A stretch of 64,000 nucleotides of DNA from 20CM-2-65-7 sp963830455 (GCA_963830455.1 CAWHMT010000002.1:868001-932000); one strand, 5' to 3'. Counted from the first letter of the stretch, positions 16,946-26,071 are shown. The notes: generated by a model from the letters alone, not told the origin. Program-made: numbers and translations.

Positions 16946-17902
16946 CGATCAGTTGTCGCGCGCTCACCAAGCGCTTTGGGGACGTCGTCGCGGTCGCGGG
17001 GCTCGATCTGACCGTGCCCGCCGGCGAATGCTTCGGCCTGCTCGGCCCCAACGGCGCGGGCAAGACGACCACCATCGAGATCCTCGAAGGACTGACTCCG
17101 CCCGACAGCGGCGCGGTCGAGATTCTCGGCACGCCGTGGCGCGACGGGGCGGCGGGACGCGCGTTGCGCGAGCGCCTCGGCATTCAGCTGCAGGAAACGC
17201 AGCTCGCCGACAAGCTCACGGTGACTGAGACGCTCGCCCTGTTCCGTTCGTTCTACCGGCAGTCCCACACCGTCGCTGAAGTCCTGGCCCTCGTCGAGCT
17301 GGAAGAAAAGCGCCGCGCGCGCGTGGTCACGCTGTCCGGGGGTCAGAAACAGCGGCTCGCCGTCGCGTGCGCGCTGGTGAGCAAGCCGGAGCTGCTGTTT
17401 CTCGACGAGCCCACCACCGGTCTCGATCCGCAGTCGCGGCGCCAGTTGTGGGAGATCATCCGGCGGTTTCGCGCCGCGGGCGGCACGGTGTTGTTGACCA
17501 CGCACTACATGGAGGAAGCCGAGCGGTTGTGTGATCGCGTCGCGATCATGGATCACGGCAAGGTCATCGCCCTCGGCACCCCGCGCGAGTTGATCGCGAC
17601 GCTGGGCGCGGAGCATGTGATCGAGTTCGCGCTCAACGGCGGCGTTCCCGCGGATCTGGTGGACGCACTGCGGACCCTGGGCGGCGTGACCGCCGTGCGG
17701 CCGGGCGCCGACGGGGGCGGGGCGGGCGGCGGGCGGGGGGGGCGGTCTCTCGCTGACCGTCACGGAGCTGCACCGCACGCTGCCGGCGCTGCTGACGCTG
17801 CTGCAACAGCGCGCGCTCGAGCTGTCGCTGCTCACGACGCATCACGCCACGCTCGACGACGTGTTCGTCGCGCTGACGGGACGGCAGCTTCGTGATACGT
17901 GA
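16942..17902 (+). CDS. ABC-2 type exporter ATPase, frameshifted in a poly-G tract
   Basis: About 319 aa after correction. Family homology begins exactly at a GTA overlapping the previous stop (VAISCRALTKRFGDVV); no ATG, GTG or TTG lies upstream in frame, and GTG 17014 would delete the first strands. Walker A is GPNGAGKTTT, the signature is LSGGQKQRLAVACAL, Walker B is LLFLDEPTTGLDP, and the switch His is in LLTTHYMEEAE. Near 17742 an 8-G run holds one extra base. Removing it restores LSLTVTELHRTLPALL and DDVFVALTGRQLRDT, the usual C-terminal end. It pairs with the permease at 17892, which it overlaps. Confidence 0.82.
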
Positions 17903-18926
17903 GCACCCGATGTTTCAGCTGGCGCTCGCGCGCATGCGCGAGTTCTATCGCGAGCCCGAGGCGGTGTTCTGGGTGTTCGGCTTCCCGATCGTGCTCGCAT
18001 TCGCGCTGGGCCTCGCGTTCCGCAACACGGGACCAGGCGAGCTGCAGGTGGGCGTGGCGGCCGGCGCGGGCGACAGCGCGCTCGCCGCGACCCTCGACTC
18101 GTCGCCGCGCCTCGTCGCGGCGGTGCTCGATTCCGGGACCGCGCGCGTGCGGCTCCGCACCGGGCGCATCGCCCTCCTCGTCGTGCCCGGCGATCCACTG
18201 GTCTATCGCTACGACTCGACGCGAACCGAAAGCGGTCTGGCGCGCCTCGAAGTGGATGACGTGCTGCAGCGGGCGCAGGGACGGTCGGACCGCGTGGCCG
18301 TGCGGGACGACCGCGTCGTCGCTCCCGGCTCGCGCTATATCGACTTTCTGATTCCAGGCCTGCTCGGCATGAACCTGCTGGGCAGCGGGATCTGGGGCGT
18401 CGGCTTCTCGGTGGTCCAGGCGCGGCAGCGCAAGCTGCTCAAGCGCTACATGGCCACCCCGATGCGTCGCAGTCACTACCTCGTGAGCTTCATCTTGTCC
18501 CGGCTCGTGTTTCTGCTGCTCGAGGTGGTGGCGCTCGTGGGGTTCGGGTGGCTGCTGTTCGGCGTCGCCGTCCGCGGGTCCTTCGCCACGCTGGCCGCCC
18601 TCACGATTCTGGGCGCGTTCGCGTTCGCGGGGCTCGGCTTGCTGGTGGCGAGCCGCGCGCGAACGATCGAAGGTGTGTCCGGATTGATGAATCTCGTGAT
18701 GCTGCCGATGTGGATTCTGTCGGGGACGTTTTTCTCCTACTCTCGTTTCCCCGATGCGATGATTCCGTTCGTCAAGGCGCTGCCGCTCACCGCGCTCAAC
18801 GACTCGCTCCGGGCGGTGATGATCGACGGGGCCGGCTTGCTGTCGCTCGGCGCGCCGGTCGCCATCGTCATGGCCTGGGGGGCTGTCAGCTTCGCGATCG
18901 CGTTGAAGATCTTTCGCTGGCGCTAA
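17892..18926 (+). CDS. ABC-2 type transporter permease
   Basis: 344 aa. One N-terminal helix (FWVFGFPIVLAFALGLAF) is followed by an extracytoplasmic loop of about 140 residues and five C-terminal helices. This is the ABC-2 plan of drug, polysaccharide and NatB/YhfK-type exporters. The conserved cytoplasmic block RQRKLLKRYMATPMRRSHYL matches family members. GTG 17892 or ATG 17910 could be the start, both inside the ATPase 3' end. It ends tail-to-tail with the kinase, sharing CTAA. Confidence 0.87.
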   Translation: MIREHPMFQLALARMREFYREPEAVFWVFGFPIVLAFALGLAFRNTGPGELQVGVAAGAGDSALAATLDSSPRLVAAVLDSGTARVRLRTGRIALLVVPGDPLVYRYDSTRTESGLARLEVDDVLQRAQGRSDRVAVRDDRVVAPGSRYIDFLIPGLLGMNLLGSGIWGVGFSVVQARQRKLLKRYMATPMRRSHYLVSFILSRLVFLLLEVVALVGFGWLLFGVAVRGSFATLAALTILGAFAFAGLGLLVASRARTIEGVSGLMNLVMLPMWILSGTFFSYSRFPDAMIPFVKALPLTALNDSLRAVMIDGAGLLSLGAPVAIVMAWGAVSFAIALKIFRWR

Positions 18927-20692
18927 TCGAGCTCGGGTCGGAACAAGGCCGCCAGCCGGCGCCAGAATCCACCCAACGCGCCCCGAACGGCCGCGCGGAA
19001 GGCATCGGCCGAATGGAATCGCTCGGCGGGATCGCTGCGCAGCGCGCGCCGCAGCGCCTCCTCGAGCTCGCGCGGCACGTCACGCCGCTCCGTGCCCAGC
19101 GCGGGGACGTCATCCACCGTCTGGCGCGCCAGGATTTGCTCGGGTGTCTTGCCGGTGAACGGCGGCCGGCCCAGCAGGCTGTAGTAGGCGACGGCACTGA
19201 GCGAGTACAGGTCCGCCCGCTGATCGACCTTCTCGCCCAGCAGCTGCTCGGGAGCGGCAAACTGGGGCGTGCCGCTCCGCGACGTGGCGCCGCCGAACCG
19301 GGCGCCGCCGCGCAGCGCCAGCGCGAGTCCGAAGTCGGTGATGCGCAGCCGTCCGTCGGGTTCGATCAGCATGTTCTCGGGTTTCAGGTCGCGGTGGATC
19401 AAGCCCACGCTGTGTGCGTGTTCGAGCGCCGAGAGCGCCTCGAGCAGCAGCCGTTCGGTCTGTTGCAGGGAGAAGTTCCCGTGGCGCTGAATGACCTGCG
19501 CGAGATTTGAGCCCGGCACGTACTCCATCGAATACCAGGTCAGCCCGGCGCGACCCATAATGTCGTAGATGCTCACGATGTTGGGATGCCGCAGCCGCGC
19601 GGCGAGCTGCGCCTCACGCCGGAACCGCTCGGTCACGCCCGGGTCCGCCGTGAGCGCGGGGTGCAGCACCTTGATCGCGACGTCGCGCTCGAGCGCCAGA
19701 TCGCGCGCGCGGTACACGCGGCCGAATCCGCCCGTCCCGACTTCTTCGAGCAGCTCGTAATCGTCCCCCAACGCGCGCCGCAGCCGCCGTTCGAATCCGG
19801 ACTCGGTGATCGTCGGTGCCGCAGCGGGGACCTGGAATGTGCCCGCATCGCTCACGAAGTCCTCGAGCATCTCCGTCGCCGTGTAGTAGCGGCCCTTAGG
19901 CACGCGGGACAGCGCGCGCACGATGACGCGCTCCACGGCGGCGGGAATCGCCTGGCGCTGCTGCCGCGGCGGGACGAGCCGGTCCGGATCGACGTCGGGC
20001 GGGTTTCCCGTGAGCGCGGCGTAGATATTGGCCGCCACGCTGTACACGTCACTCGCCGGGTCGCCGGTTTCGCCCGCGCGCACTTCGGGCGCCATGAACG
20101 CCACGCTGGGATCGTCCGCCGCCAGCGGCTCGAGGTAGGGCAGGCACCAGTTGGAATAGCGCAGATCGGTGATCACCCCCGCGCCGCTGGTGTTGAGCAT
20201 CAAGGTGGAGGGAACAACCCGGCGCATGATGATCCCGCGGGCGTGGGCATGCTCGAGTCCGGATAGGAGGTCCCGGATCATCGACATCGTTTGCGGGATC
20301 GGCCTGGCTCCGCGCCGCAGCGCATCCGCCAGGCTTTCACCTTCGATCCAGTTCGCCGTGCGGTAGGCAAAGCTTCCGATCTCGCCCGCCGCATACGCGT
20401 GCCGGATGGCTGGATGGTCGAGCGCCGCCAGCGTTTCGGTCTCGCGCATGAACCACGCGCGGCCAGGCGTGCCGGCGATCAGGTGGACGCGGATCGTCAC
20501 GTGACGCTTGAGGACGCGATCCCAGGCCTGGTACAGCGCCCGTTCCGGCGACAGTGCCACGAGATTGTCGAGCCGGAACGCCGGCTCGAGCGCGCGCAGC
20601 GCCTCATCGAGCAAACCCGCCGGAGGCGTCGCGGCCGGTTTGGTGACAGTCGTCACGGTGGGAACGGGGGAGCGGGGGTCAGGGGTGCGCAC
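18923..20692 (-). CDS. Tandem pseudokinase-Ser/Thr protein kinase
   Basis: 589 aa with two consecutive kinase folds. The C-terminal one (about residues 310-575) is complete: glycine loop GTGGFGRV, Lys341 in VAIKVL, H433RDLKPEN, D453FG, then APEQ. It should phosphorylate Ser/Thr. The N-terminal one (about 40-285) keeps the scaffold (FMAPEV, SDVYSVAANIYAALTGNPP) but has lost catalysis: Arg for the VAIK Lys (VTIRV), MRRVVPSTLM for HRDLKPEN, and DLR for DFG. No membrane helix or sensor domain is present, so the protein is cytosolic. GTG 20692 has TAGATT 8 nt upstream. Divergent from the Arg-rich small protein. Confidence 0.93.
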   Translation of the reverse strand: MRTPDPRSPVPTVTTVTKPAATPPAGLLDEALRALEPAFRLDNLVALSPERALYQAWDRVLKRHVTIRVHLIAGTPGRAWFMRETETLAALDHPAIRHAYAAGEIGSFAYRTANWIEGESLADALRRGARPIPQTMSMIRDLLSGLEHAHARGIIMRRVVPSTLMLNTSGAGVITDLRYSNWCLPYLEPLAADDPSVAFMAPEVRAGETGDPASDVYSVAANIYAALTGNPPDVDPDRLVPPRQQRQAIPAAVERVIVRALSRVPKGRYYTATEMLEDFVSDAGTFQVPAAAPTITESGFERRLRRALGDDYELLEEVGTGGFGRVYRARDLALERDVAIKVLHPALTADPGVTERFRREAQLAARLRHPNIVSIYDIMGRAGLTWYSMEYVPGSNLAQVIQRHGNFSLQQTERLLLEALSALEHAHSVGLIHRDLKPENMLIEPDGRLRITDFGLALALRGGARFGGATSRSGTPQFAAPEQLLGEKVDQRADLYSLSAVAYYSLLGRPPFTGKTPEQILARQTVDDVPALGTERRDVPRELEEALRRALRSDPAERFHSADAFRAAVRGALGGFWRRLAALFRPELD

Positions 20693-20755
20693 CGGCGCCT
20701 AATCTAAGTGAGGATTCGTCTGGCACGAATCTCCAGTCGGTCACAGATTGGTCCT
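20693..20755. promoter_or_regulatory. Divergent promoter region with 7-bp inverted repeat
   Basis: The minus-strand box TAGATT (20706-20701) lies 8 nt before the kinase GTG. The plus-strand CAGATT (20744-20749) lies 6 nt before the GTG of the Arg-rich gene. Between them GATTCGT (20713-20719) and ACGAATC (20725-20731) form an exact inverted repeat with a 5-bp spacer, a plausible operator shared by both genes. Confidence 0.4.
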
Positions 20756-20995
20756 GTGCAGGAGTACTCGCAGGTTCGTCACAAGGTCGAGCGGCGCGTT
20801 CGCCCCGACCGCCGTACGGGTCTCGATCGCCGCATTACCGAGCGACGCGTCCGGCAGGTCCCGGTTATGGTGGAACGGCGCGGCTTGGGCGGCTCCGACC
20901 GGCGCAGCCGGGTCGAGCGACGCTCTCCCAGTCCGCGCCGCCGGCTGCAGGACCGCCGCGGCTCCGGCCTGACGCTCGATATCACTCCAGCCTGA
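20756..20995 (+). CDS. Small Arg-rich protein with repeated (D/E)RR motifs
   Basis: 79 aa from GTG 20756; a GTG at 20708 would add 16 residues. It is composed largely of repeated acidic-Arg-Arg triplets: VERRVRPDRRTGLDRR, ITERRV, VERRG, SDRRSRVERRS, LQDRRG. No known domain is recognised, although RRxGxDRR-like strings occur in many bacterial signalling proteins. The high positive charge suggests nucleic-acid or membrane-surface binding, or a kinase partner given its divergence from the tandem kinase; all of that is inference. The start is chosen by the -10-like CAGATT 6 nt before it. It overlaps the DUF457 gene tail-to-tail by 14 bp. Confidence 0.5.
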   Translation: MQEYSQVRHKVERRVRPDRRTGLDRRITERRVRQVPVMVERRGLGGSDRRSRVERRSPSPRRRLQDRRGSGLTLDITPA

Positions 20996-22007
20996 CGCGC
21001 ACCACACCCCATCCGTCCCGGCGCGCACGCGCATAACGCGCGTCCCGCAGGTAAATCGCTTTACCGGTTGTATCCACCTCTGCAGCGAGAAAGCGCGCGA
21101 ACTGAGCCATGGCGCGGCCGTCGGGCGTCTCGCTGAGCGCCCGCCGCACCGCCGGGAGCCGGAGGTTACGGGGCAGTCGCCAGTCCTCGCCCGCAACGGT
21201 GTCGGTACTCGCGTACATCGCCTCCCACGTGAACGGTTTGCCGACCTCGGTGAGTGCTGCCCAGGTCGCTCCTTTCCCGAACCGTCGTTGCGCTTCGCTC
21301 CGGATTTCAGCCTTGCGCTGCCGGGCTGCGACGCCCTGGGCGACCGAGTAGGTCCCCAGGAGCAGGAGTGCGACGATTGCCGCCCGCTGTCGCGCCACGG
21401 GCCCGACCCAATAACGAACCCAGCCGATCAGCCCCACAACCAGCAAGATCGCAAAGGCGACGAGGACCCACGGGGCCGCGGTCTGGCGCGCGAGGACGAC
21501 CACGAGGGTCATTAGCGATACGACCAACACTGTGAAGCTCAAGGGGAGCCAGTGCCGGTTTGCTCCCCAGGCGAGCGCGACGAGCGGCACGATCCAGAAG
21601 AACACATCGGCGATCGCGACCCAGTCGAGGTAGTACCAGGTGGAGTTCCACGGCAAGAACGGACGCCAGCCGTACGATCCCTGCCAATCCATGAAGGGAT
21701 GACTGAGAACCGCGGCGCCGATGCAGGCCAGCAGCCAGCGCCAGGGCGGACGACTCGAGATTCGCCAGCTCGCCCCCACGAGCAGCGTGAGCGCGAAAAT
21801 CTGTACGAGTGCGCCGAGCAGCGAGTGCGTGATGCCGCGATGCAGGACGAGGAATTTGTCCGGAGTACTGGGGAGACCGATCAGGAGCTCGGTCCAGTCA
21901 GGGGCGTTGGCGGCGACGGCACCGATCACACTCGCGAGGGGCACGTGGCGGTCGGCGACGGCGCGCCCCAGGGCCGCGCCGACCAACGTGTGCGCAAGGT
22001 TGTCCAT
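20982..22007 (-). CDS. Membrane-bound metal-dependent hydrolase (DUF457/YdjM family)
   Basis: 341 aa. The N-terminus MDNLAHTLVGAALGRA is the DUF457 hallmark, with His and Asp of the presumed metal site in HTL, NAPDW, HRGITHSLLG and SHPFMDWQGSYG. About seven to eight membrane helices follow, then a soluble C-terminal domain of about 120 residues (EIRSEAQRRFGKGATW onwards) that would sit outside. The family is predicted to hydrolyse an undefined membrane-associated substrate. ATG 22007 is used because conserved residues start there. Divergent from the SIS-isomerase gene. Confidence 0.85.
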   Translation of the reverse strand: MDNLAHTLVGAALGRAVADRHVPLASVIGAVAANAPDWTELLIGLPSTPDKFLVLHRGITHSLLGALVQIFALTLLVGASWRISSRPPWRWLLACIGAAVLSHPFMDWQGSYGWRPFLPWNSTWYYLDWVAIADVFFWIVPLVALAWGANRHWLPLSFTVLVVSLMTLVVVLARQTAAPWVLVAFAILLVVGLIGWVRYWVGPVARQRAAIVALLLLGTYSVAQGVAARQRKAEIRSEAQRRFGKGATWAALTEVGKPFTWEAMYASTDTVAGEDWRLPRNLRLPAVRRALSETPDGRAMAQFARFLAAEVDTTGKAIYLRDARYARARRDGWGVVRVRLE

Positions 22008-22089
22008 CGCTACACTTTGACCTCCCACCTCGCGGCTGGCAATGAGGTAGCCGCAGCGGCGCGAGTCTCCCCACCTAAATGATCGGCGT

Positions 22090-22095
22090 TAGTTT
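22090..22095 (+). promoter_or_regulatory. -10 box TAGTTT, 8 nt from ATG start
   Basis: TAGTTT followed by eight bases and the ATG at 22104; no Shine-Dalgarno. A leaderless start is likely for the isomerase-mannosidase-esterase operon. Confidence 0.5.
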
Positions 22096-22103
22096 TCCGG
22101 CCA

Positions 22104-23432
22104 ATGAATCTCCTGGGATGGATGCGCGCAGCGGAGGAATCGCTTGCGCAATGGGACGAGCTCGTCGCGCTGGCGGCGGCCGTCAAGGCAGATGGACTTG
22201 ATCGCACGCTGGTGTGCGGCATGGGGGGGTCGAGTCTGGTCGCCGACGTCCTGGCCGAGACCTTTCGCGTGCCGCACCTCCACGTACTGGACAGTACGAA
22301 CCCGGCGGCCGTTCGTGCGGCAGGAACGGACGCCGATCTTGCGCGCACCCTGTTCGTCATTTCCAGCAAGTCGGGCAACACGGTCGAAACGCTCGCCTTT
22401 TGTCATCATTTCATGGCGCGCGCGCGCCCCGAGCAATTCGTCGCGATCACCGAGATGGGCAGCCCGCTCGCGGCTTTGGCGCGCGAAAGGCGCTTCCGCG
22501 CGGTCATCCCACATCCCCCGGACGTGGGCGGACGATATTCGGCTCTGACCGCTGTCGGCATGCTGCCGGCGGCGCTGGCCGGCATCGACGGGCGTGAGCT
22601 CCTCACCCGTACGCCAGGCGTCGATGTGTCGGCCGCGAAGGTCCTGGGCCGGAGGATCGGGGAGACGGCGAAGGGCGGCCGCGACAAGCTGAGCGTGTCG
22701 CCGCCGCCGTCACTCGCCGGGCTCGCGTACTGGATCGAACAGCTGATCGCCGAGAGCTCGGGCAAGGATGGCCGCGGCGTCGTTCCGATCGTGCAGGATC
22801 CAGTAGGCGCCGCGCTGCCCGATATGCAGGCGGTCGAGGCCCGTGACTTCTCCGCCGATCCACTCGACCTCGGCAGCGAGTTTCTGCGTTGGGAATACGC
22901 GACCCAGGCGCTGTGTGAAACCCTGGGCGTGAATGCGTTCGATCAACCCGATGTCGAAGAAGCCAAACGGCTGGCACGCGCGGAGCTGGAAGGGGCGAGT
23001 GCGAGAGTAGGGGCGCCGCATGCTGCGCCCCTACAAACGATGACGCCCGCGGAGCTGCGTCGCGGCGCCCGGCCTGGGGAGTACGTCGCGATTCTCGCCT
23101 ACGTGCCGCCCACACCCGCGGTGTTCGCCCAGCTGCGGGAGCTGCGGGCCGCGTGGGGTCGCGCCCTGAAGTGCGCGACGACGCTGGGTATCGGCCCGCG
23201 CTACCTCCACTCGACCGGGCAGCTGCACAAAGGCGGGCCGCCGAGCGGATTGTTCCTCGTCATCACCACCGACACGCCCGCCGATATCGAGATCCCGACG
23301 ATGGACACGAGCTTCGGCGCATTGCATCGCGCACAAGCGCGCGGGGACGTTCGAGCGCTGCTGGCGAGACGGCGCCGTGTGGCTCACGTCCATCTGTCCA
23401 GCATCGCGGAGCTCGCTCAGATCCGGCCGTGA
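22104..23432 (+). CDS. SIS-domain phosphoglucose (phosphomannose) isomerase
   Basis: 442 aa, resembling the isomerase half of transaldolase/phosphoglucose isomerase fusions. It interconverts glucose-6-P (possibly mannose-6-P) and fructose-6-P. SIS motifs are seen in CGMGGSSLVADVLAETF, VISSKSGNTVET, and DVGGRYSALTAVGMLPAAL, which contains the substrate-binding and catalytic region of this clade. The C-terminal KGGPPSGLFLVI block is also typical. A 28-bp palindrome is read through in frame near residue 305, adding a short insert (VGAPHAAPLQT). It overlaps the mannosidase as GTGA, consistent with feeding mannose-derived sugar into glycolysis. Confidence 0.85.
   Translation: MNLLGWMRAAEESLAQWDELVALAAAVKADGLDRTLVCGMGGSSLVADVLAETFRVPHLHVLDSTNPAAVRAAGTDADLARTLFVISSKSGNTVETLAFCHHFMARARPEQFVAITEMGSPLAALARERRFRAVIPHPPDVGGRYSALTAVGMLPAALAGIDGRELLTRTPGVDVSAAKVLGRRIGETAKGGRDKLSVSPPPSLAGLAYWIEQLIAESSGKDGRGVVPIVQDPVGAALPDMQAVEARDFSADPLDLGSEFLRWEYATQALCETLGVNAFDQPDVEEAKRLARAELEGASARVGAPHAAPLQTMTPAELRRGARPGEYVAILAYVPPTPAVFAQLRELRAAWGRALKCATTLGIGPRYLHSTGQLHKGGPPSGLFLVITTDTPADIEIPTMDTSFGALHRAQARGDVRALLARRRRVAHVHLSSIAELAQIRP
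23007..23034. repeat. 28-bp near-perfect palindrome inside the isomerase gene
   Basis: GTAGGGGCGC (23007-23016) and GCGCCCCTAC (23025-23034) are exact complements around a GCATGC core. Only one pair of the 14 mismatches. It is translated in frame and falls between two conserved parts of the protein, so it looks like a later insertion. Confidence 0.85.
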
Positions 23433-26071
23433 CGGCATTCATCTTCCATCTGATCGCGCACACGCACTGGGACCGCGAGTGGTTCCTTCCGCGCGCGGCG
23501 TTTCACGCGCGGCTCATCGCGATGTTCGACGTTCTCCTCGAACGCATGGCCGCCGATCCGGGATTCCGGACCTTCCTGCTCGACGGTCAGACCGTCCTCG
23601 TCGAGGATTACCTGCGCGCTCGTCCCGAGCGCGAGGGCGAGCTGAAGACACTCGTCAAATCCGGCCGCTTGCAGGTAGGGCCGTGGTACGTGCTGGCGGA
23701 CGAGCTGATCCCGTCGGGGGAGTCGTTGATCCGGAACCTACTGCTCGGCACGGCGGATGCCGAGCGCTTGGGTGGGCGATCGGATGTGCTGTACTCGCCC
23801 GATGCATTCGGACATCCGGCCGCGCTGCCGACGCTGGCGCGGGAGTTCGGGATGAAGTTCGGGGTTGTGTGGCGCGGCCTGGGCGGAGAGCCGGGTCAGG
23901 AGCAGGACTTTTTTCGCTGGCGTGGCCTGGACGGACGGGACATCCTGCTGTGGCATCTGCCGCAGCAGGGTTACGAAATCGGCGCGGCGTTGCCGGCTGC
24001 CGGCGCCCGACTGCCGGACATTTGGACTCAGGTGCGCGCGGCGCTGGTGCAACGCGCCGCCGGGAAGCACGTGCCGCTGTTCATCGGCGCCGACCATCAC
24101 GCGCCCCATCCCACACTGGCCCGCCTGCGCGACCTGCTGGCGGACCTCGAGCCGACGAGCGCGTTTCGCGTGTCGCGTCTCGACGAGTTCTTCCAGGCGG
24201 CCGACGGAACGCCGGCGCGGCCGGTCGCGGGCGAGCTGCGCTGGTCGTACGGCTACACGTGGACCCTGCAGGGAGTGCATGGGACGCGCGCGCCCCTCAA
24301 ACGGCGCCACGGGCAAGTGGAGTTGTGGTTGGAGCGTATCGCGGAACCACTCGGGGCGCTCGCTCGGCTGGCAAATCCGGCTGCGGCAAGCCGCGATCGC
24401 CGTCCGGTGCTCGACAGCGCGTGGCGAACGCTCGTGCGCACGCAATTCCACGATACGATTGCGGGGTCCACCGCAGACAGCGTCGCCGCCGCGGCGGAGC
24501 ATCGGCTCAACGAGGTCGCGGCGTACGCCGGAGAGCTGACGCGCGGTGCGCTGCACGAGCTGGCGGGTTACGATCCCGACGCGGCGCGCGAGCGCACCGA
24601 TGGAGCGGAGCCCACGCTCGTGCTCTGGAATCCCGCGGCGCGGCCGCGTGGCGGCGTCACCATCGCCGATGTCAGCATGTTTCGCCGCGACGTGCTGGTG
24701 GGGCCTCCGGCCGCCGGTCGCGCACCGCGACAGGGGCCGGGCTTCCGGCCTTTTGCGCTGTATGGCGCGGGCGTGGAGACGCGACCGCTCCCCGTCCAGG
24801 TACTCGCGCGGCGCGTCACTCAGGAGCGCGCTGACGCCGCCCGGCACTATCCCGATCAAGACGAAGTCGAGCAAATACGTATCGCGTTCCGGACGCCGCC
24901 CGTGCTGGGCCTGGGTGTGACGGCAGTGAAAGCCGGTCCCCCCGTCTCGCTGCCGCGCGCCGAGGACGTCCGCGTGCGCGGTCGCTCGCTCGAGAATCGA
25001 TTCGTCCAGGTTGCCCTGGAGCCGAACGGCGCGCTGACGATTACCGATCGACGCAAGAACGAGCGCTACGGCGACCTGTTGCGGCTCGAGGACGCCGGCG
25101 ATGCCGGTGACGCGTACACGTTCGCTCCGCCGTCGCGCCGGCGTGTGAAACAGAGCCGGGGGCCGATTGCCGTACGACGGCTCGCGGCGGGGCCGCTGGT
25201 GGCCGCGCTCGAGGCGCGCTGGGAAGTGACCCGCGGCATCGATGCGCGCATGGTGGTGCAGCTGTACGCCGACAGCCCGATCGTCCGCACGACGCTCGAC
25301 ATCGACAACCGCAACTCCTACCACCGGCTGCGGGCGCGGCTCGCCACGGGCCTTGCGGGCGTGGCGGCAACGGCGGGGACCGCGTTTGGGGCGGTCGCAC
25401 GACCACCGGTCACCGTTCCCGCAAAGGCGTATCCGCGCGAGACGCCTGTGCGCACGGCGCCGGCGCAGCGTTTTGTCGCCGTGGCTCGCGGCGGGCGCGG
25501 CCTCGCCGTGCTCGCTCCGGCGTTCTTCGAATACGAGTGCACCGCGAAAGGCGATCTCTACATCACGCTGCTGCGCGCCATCGGCGACTTGTCGCGCGGC
25601 GATCTCCCCACGCGGCCGGGGCATGCAGGTTGGCCCACGGCGATTCCGGCCGCCCAATGCATCGGACAGACGCGGATCGATCTCGCACTCGTTCCCGTGA
25701 GCGCCGCCGACGTGGAGCGCGGTGACGCGCTGCCCCAGCTCTGGGAGGATGCCTTCCTGCCGCTGCACGGTCTGTGGCTGCGGGACGCGGCGGCGCTGAC
25801 ACTGTCGCCGATCACCATCGCCCTCGAAGGCACCGGACTCGTGTTCTCGGCGCTCAAGCCGGCGCAGATCGGCTCGCCCATGGTGCTACGCTGCTACAAC
25901 ACCACGGGACGCAAGGTGTCGGGCGCCTGGCGCTTTGGGCACGGCGTCAAGACGGCGCATCGCGTGCGCGCGGATGAACGTGAAGCGGTCGCCCTGGTGC
26001 TCGAGCAGCGGGGCAACATCGTGCGCTTCGTCGCCGAACCACATGAAATCGTCTCGATACTGGTGACGTGA
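23429..26071 (+). CDS. Alpha-mannosidase, glycoside hydrolase family 38
   Basis: 880 aa. The N-terminal GH38 domain begins FHLIAHTHWDREWF, giving two zinc ligands, and has the nucleophile Asp in YSPDAFGHPAALP. The C-terminal part is the beta-sandwich region of the family. It removes alpha-linked mannose from oligosaccharides with retention. No signal peptide is visible, so it likely acts on imported oligomannosides in the cytosol. GTG 23429 overlaps the isomerase stop. The gene ends overlapping the esterase as TGATG. Confidence 0.9.
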   Translation: MTAFIFHLIAHTHWDREWFLPRAAFHARLIAMFDVLLERMAADPGFRTFLLDGQTVLVEDYLRARPEREGELKTLVKSGRLQVGPWYVLADELIPSGESLIRNLLLGTADAERLGGRSDVLYSPDAFGHPAALPTLAREFGMKFGVVWRGLGGEPGQEQDFFRWRGLDGRDILLWHLPQQGYEIGAALPAAGARLPDIWTQVRAALVQRAAGKHVPLFIGADHHAPHPTLARLRDLLADLEPTSAFRVSRLDEFFQAADGTPARPVAGELRWSYGYTWTLQGVHGTRAPLKRRHGQVELWLERIAEPLGALARLANPAAASRDRRPVLDSAWRTLVRTQFHDTIAGSTADSVAAAAEHRLNEVAAYAGELTRGALHELAGYDPDAARERTDGAEPTLVLWNPAARPRGGVTIADVSMFRRDVLVGPPAAGRAPRQGPGFRPFALYGAGVETRPLPVQVLARRVTQERADAARHYPDQDEVEQIRIAFRTPPVLGLGVTAVKAGPPVSLPRAEDVRVRGRSLENRFVQVALEPNGALTITDRRKNERYGDLLRLEDAGDAGDAYTFAPPSRRRVKQSRGPIAVRRLAAGPLVAALEARWEVTRGIDARMVVQLYADSPIVRTTLDIDNRNSYHRLRARLATGLAGVAATAGTAFGAVARPPVTVPAKAYPRETPVRTAPAQRFVAVARGGRGLAVLAPAFFEYECTAKGDLYITLLRAIGDLSRGDLPTRPGHAGWPTAIPAAQCIGQTRIDLALVPVSAADVERGDALPQLWEDAFLPLHGLWLRDAAALTLSPITIALEGTGLVFSALKPAQIGSPMVLRCYNTTGRKVSGAWRFGHGVKTAHRVRADEREAVALVLEQRGNIVRFVAEPHEIVSILVT

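Noticed and set aside
14932..17835. A 967-codon open frame on the minus strand antisense to the phosphatase and ABC-exporter genes
   Set aside because: It is a high-GC shadow. The plus strand encodes clear conserved motifs in every gene there, and the antisense product is Arg/Gly/His-rich with no family resemblance.
20708..20755. Longer start (GTG 20708) for the Arg-rich protein
   Set aside because: It would place the start over the kinase promoter and operator-like repeat; GTG 20756 has a -10-like box at the right distance. The choice is still uncertain.
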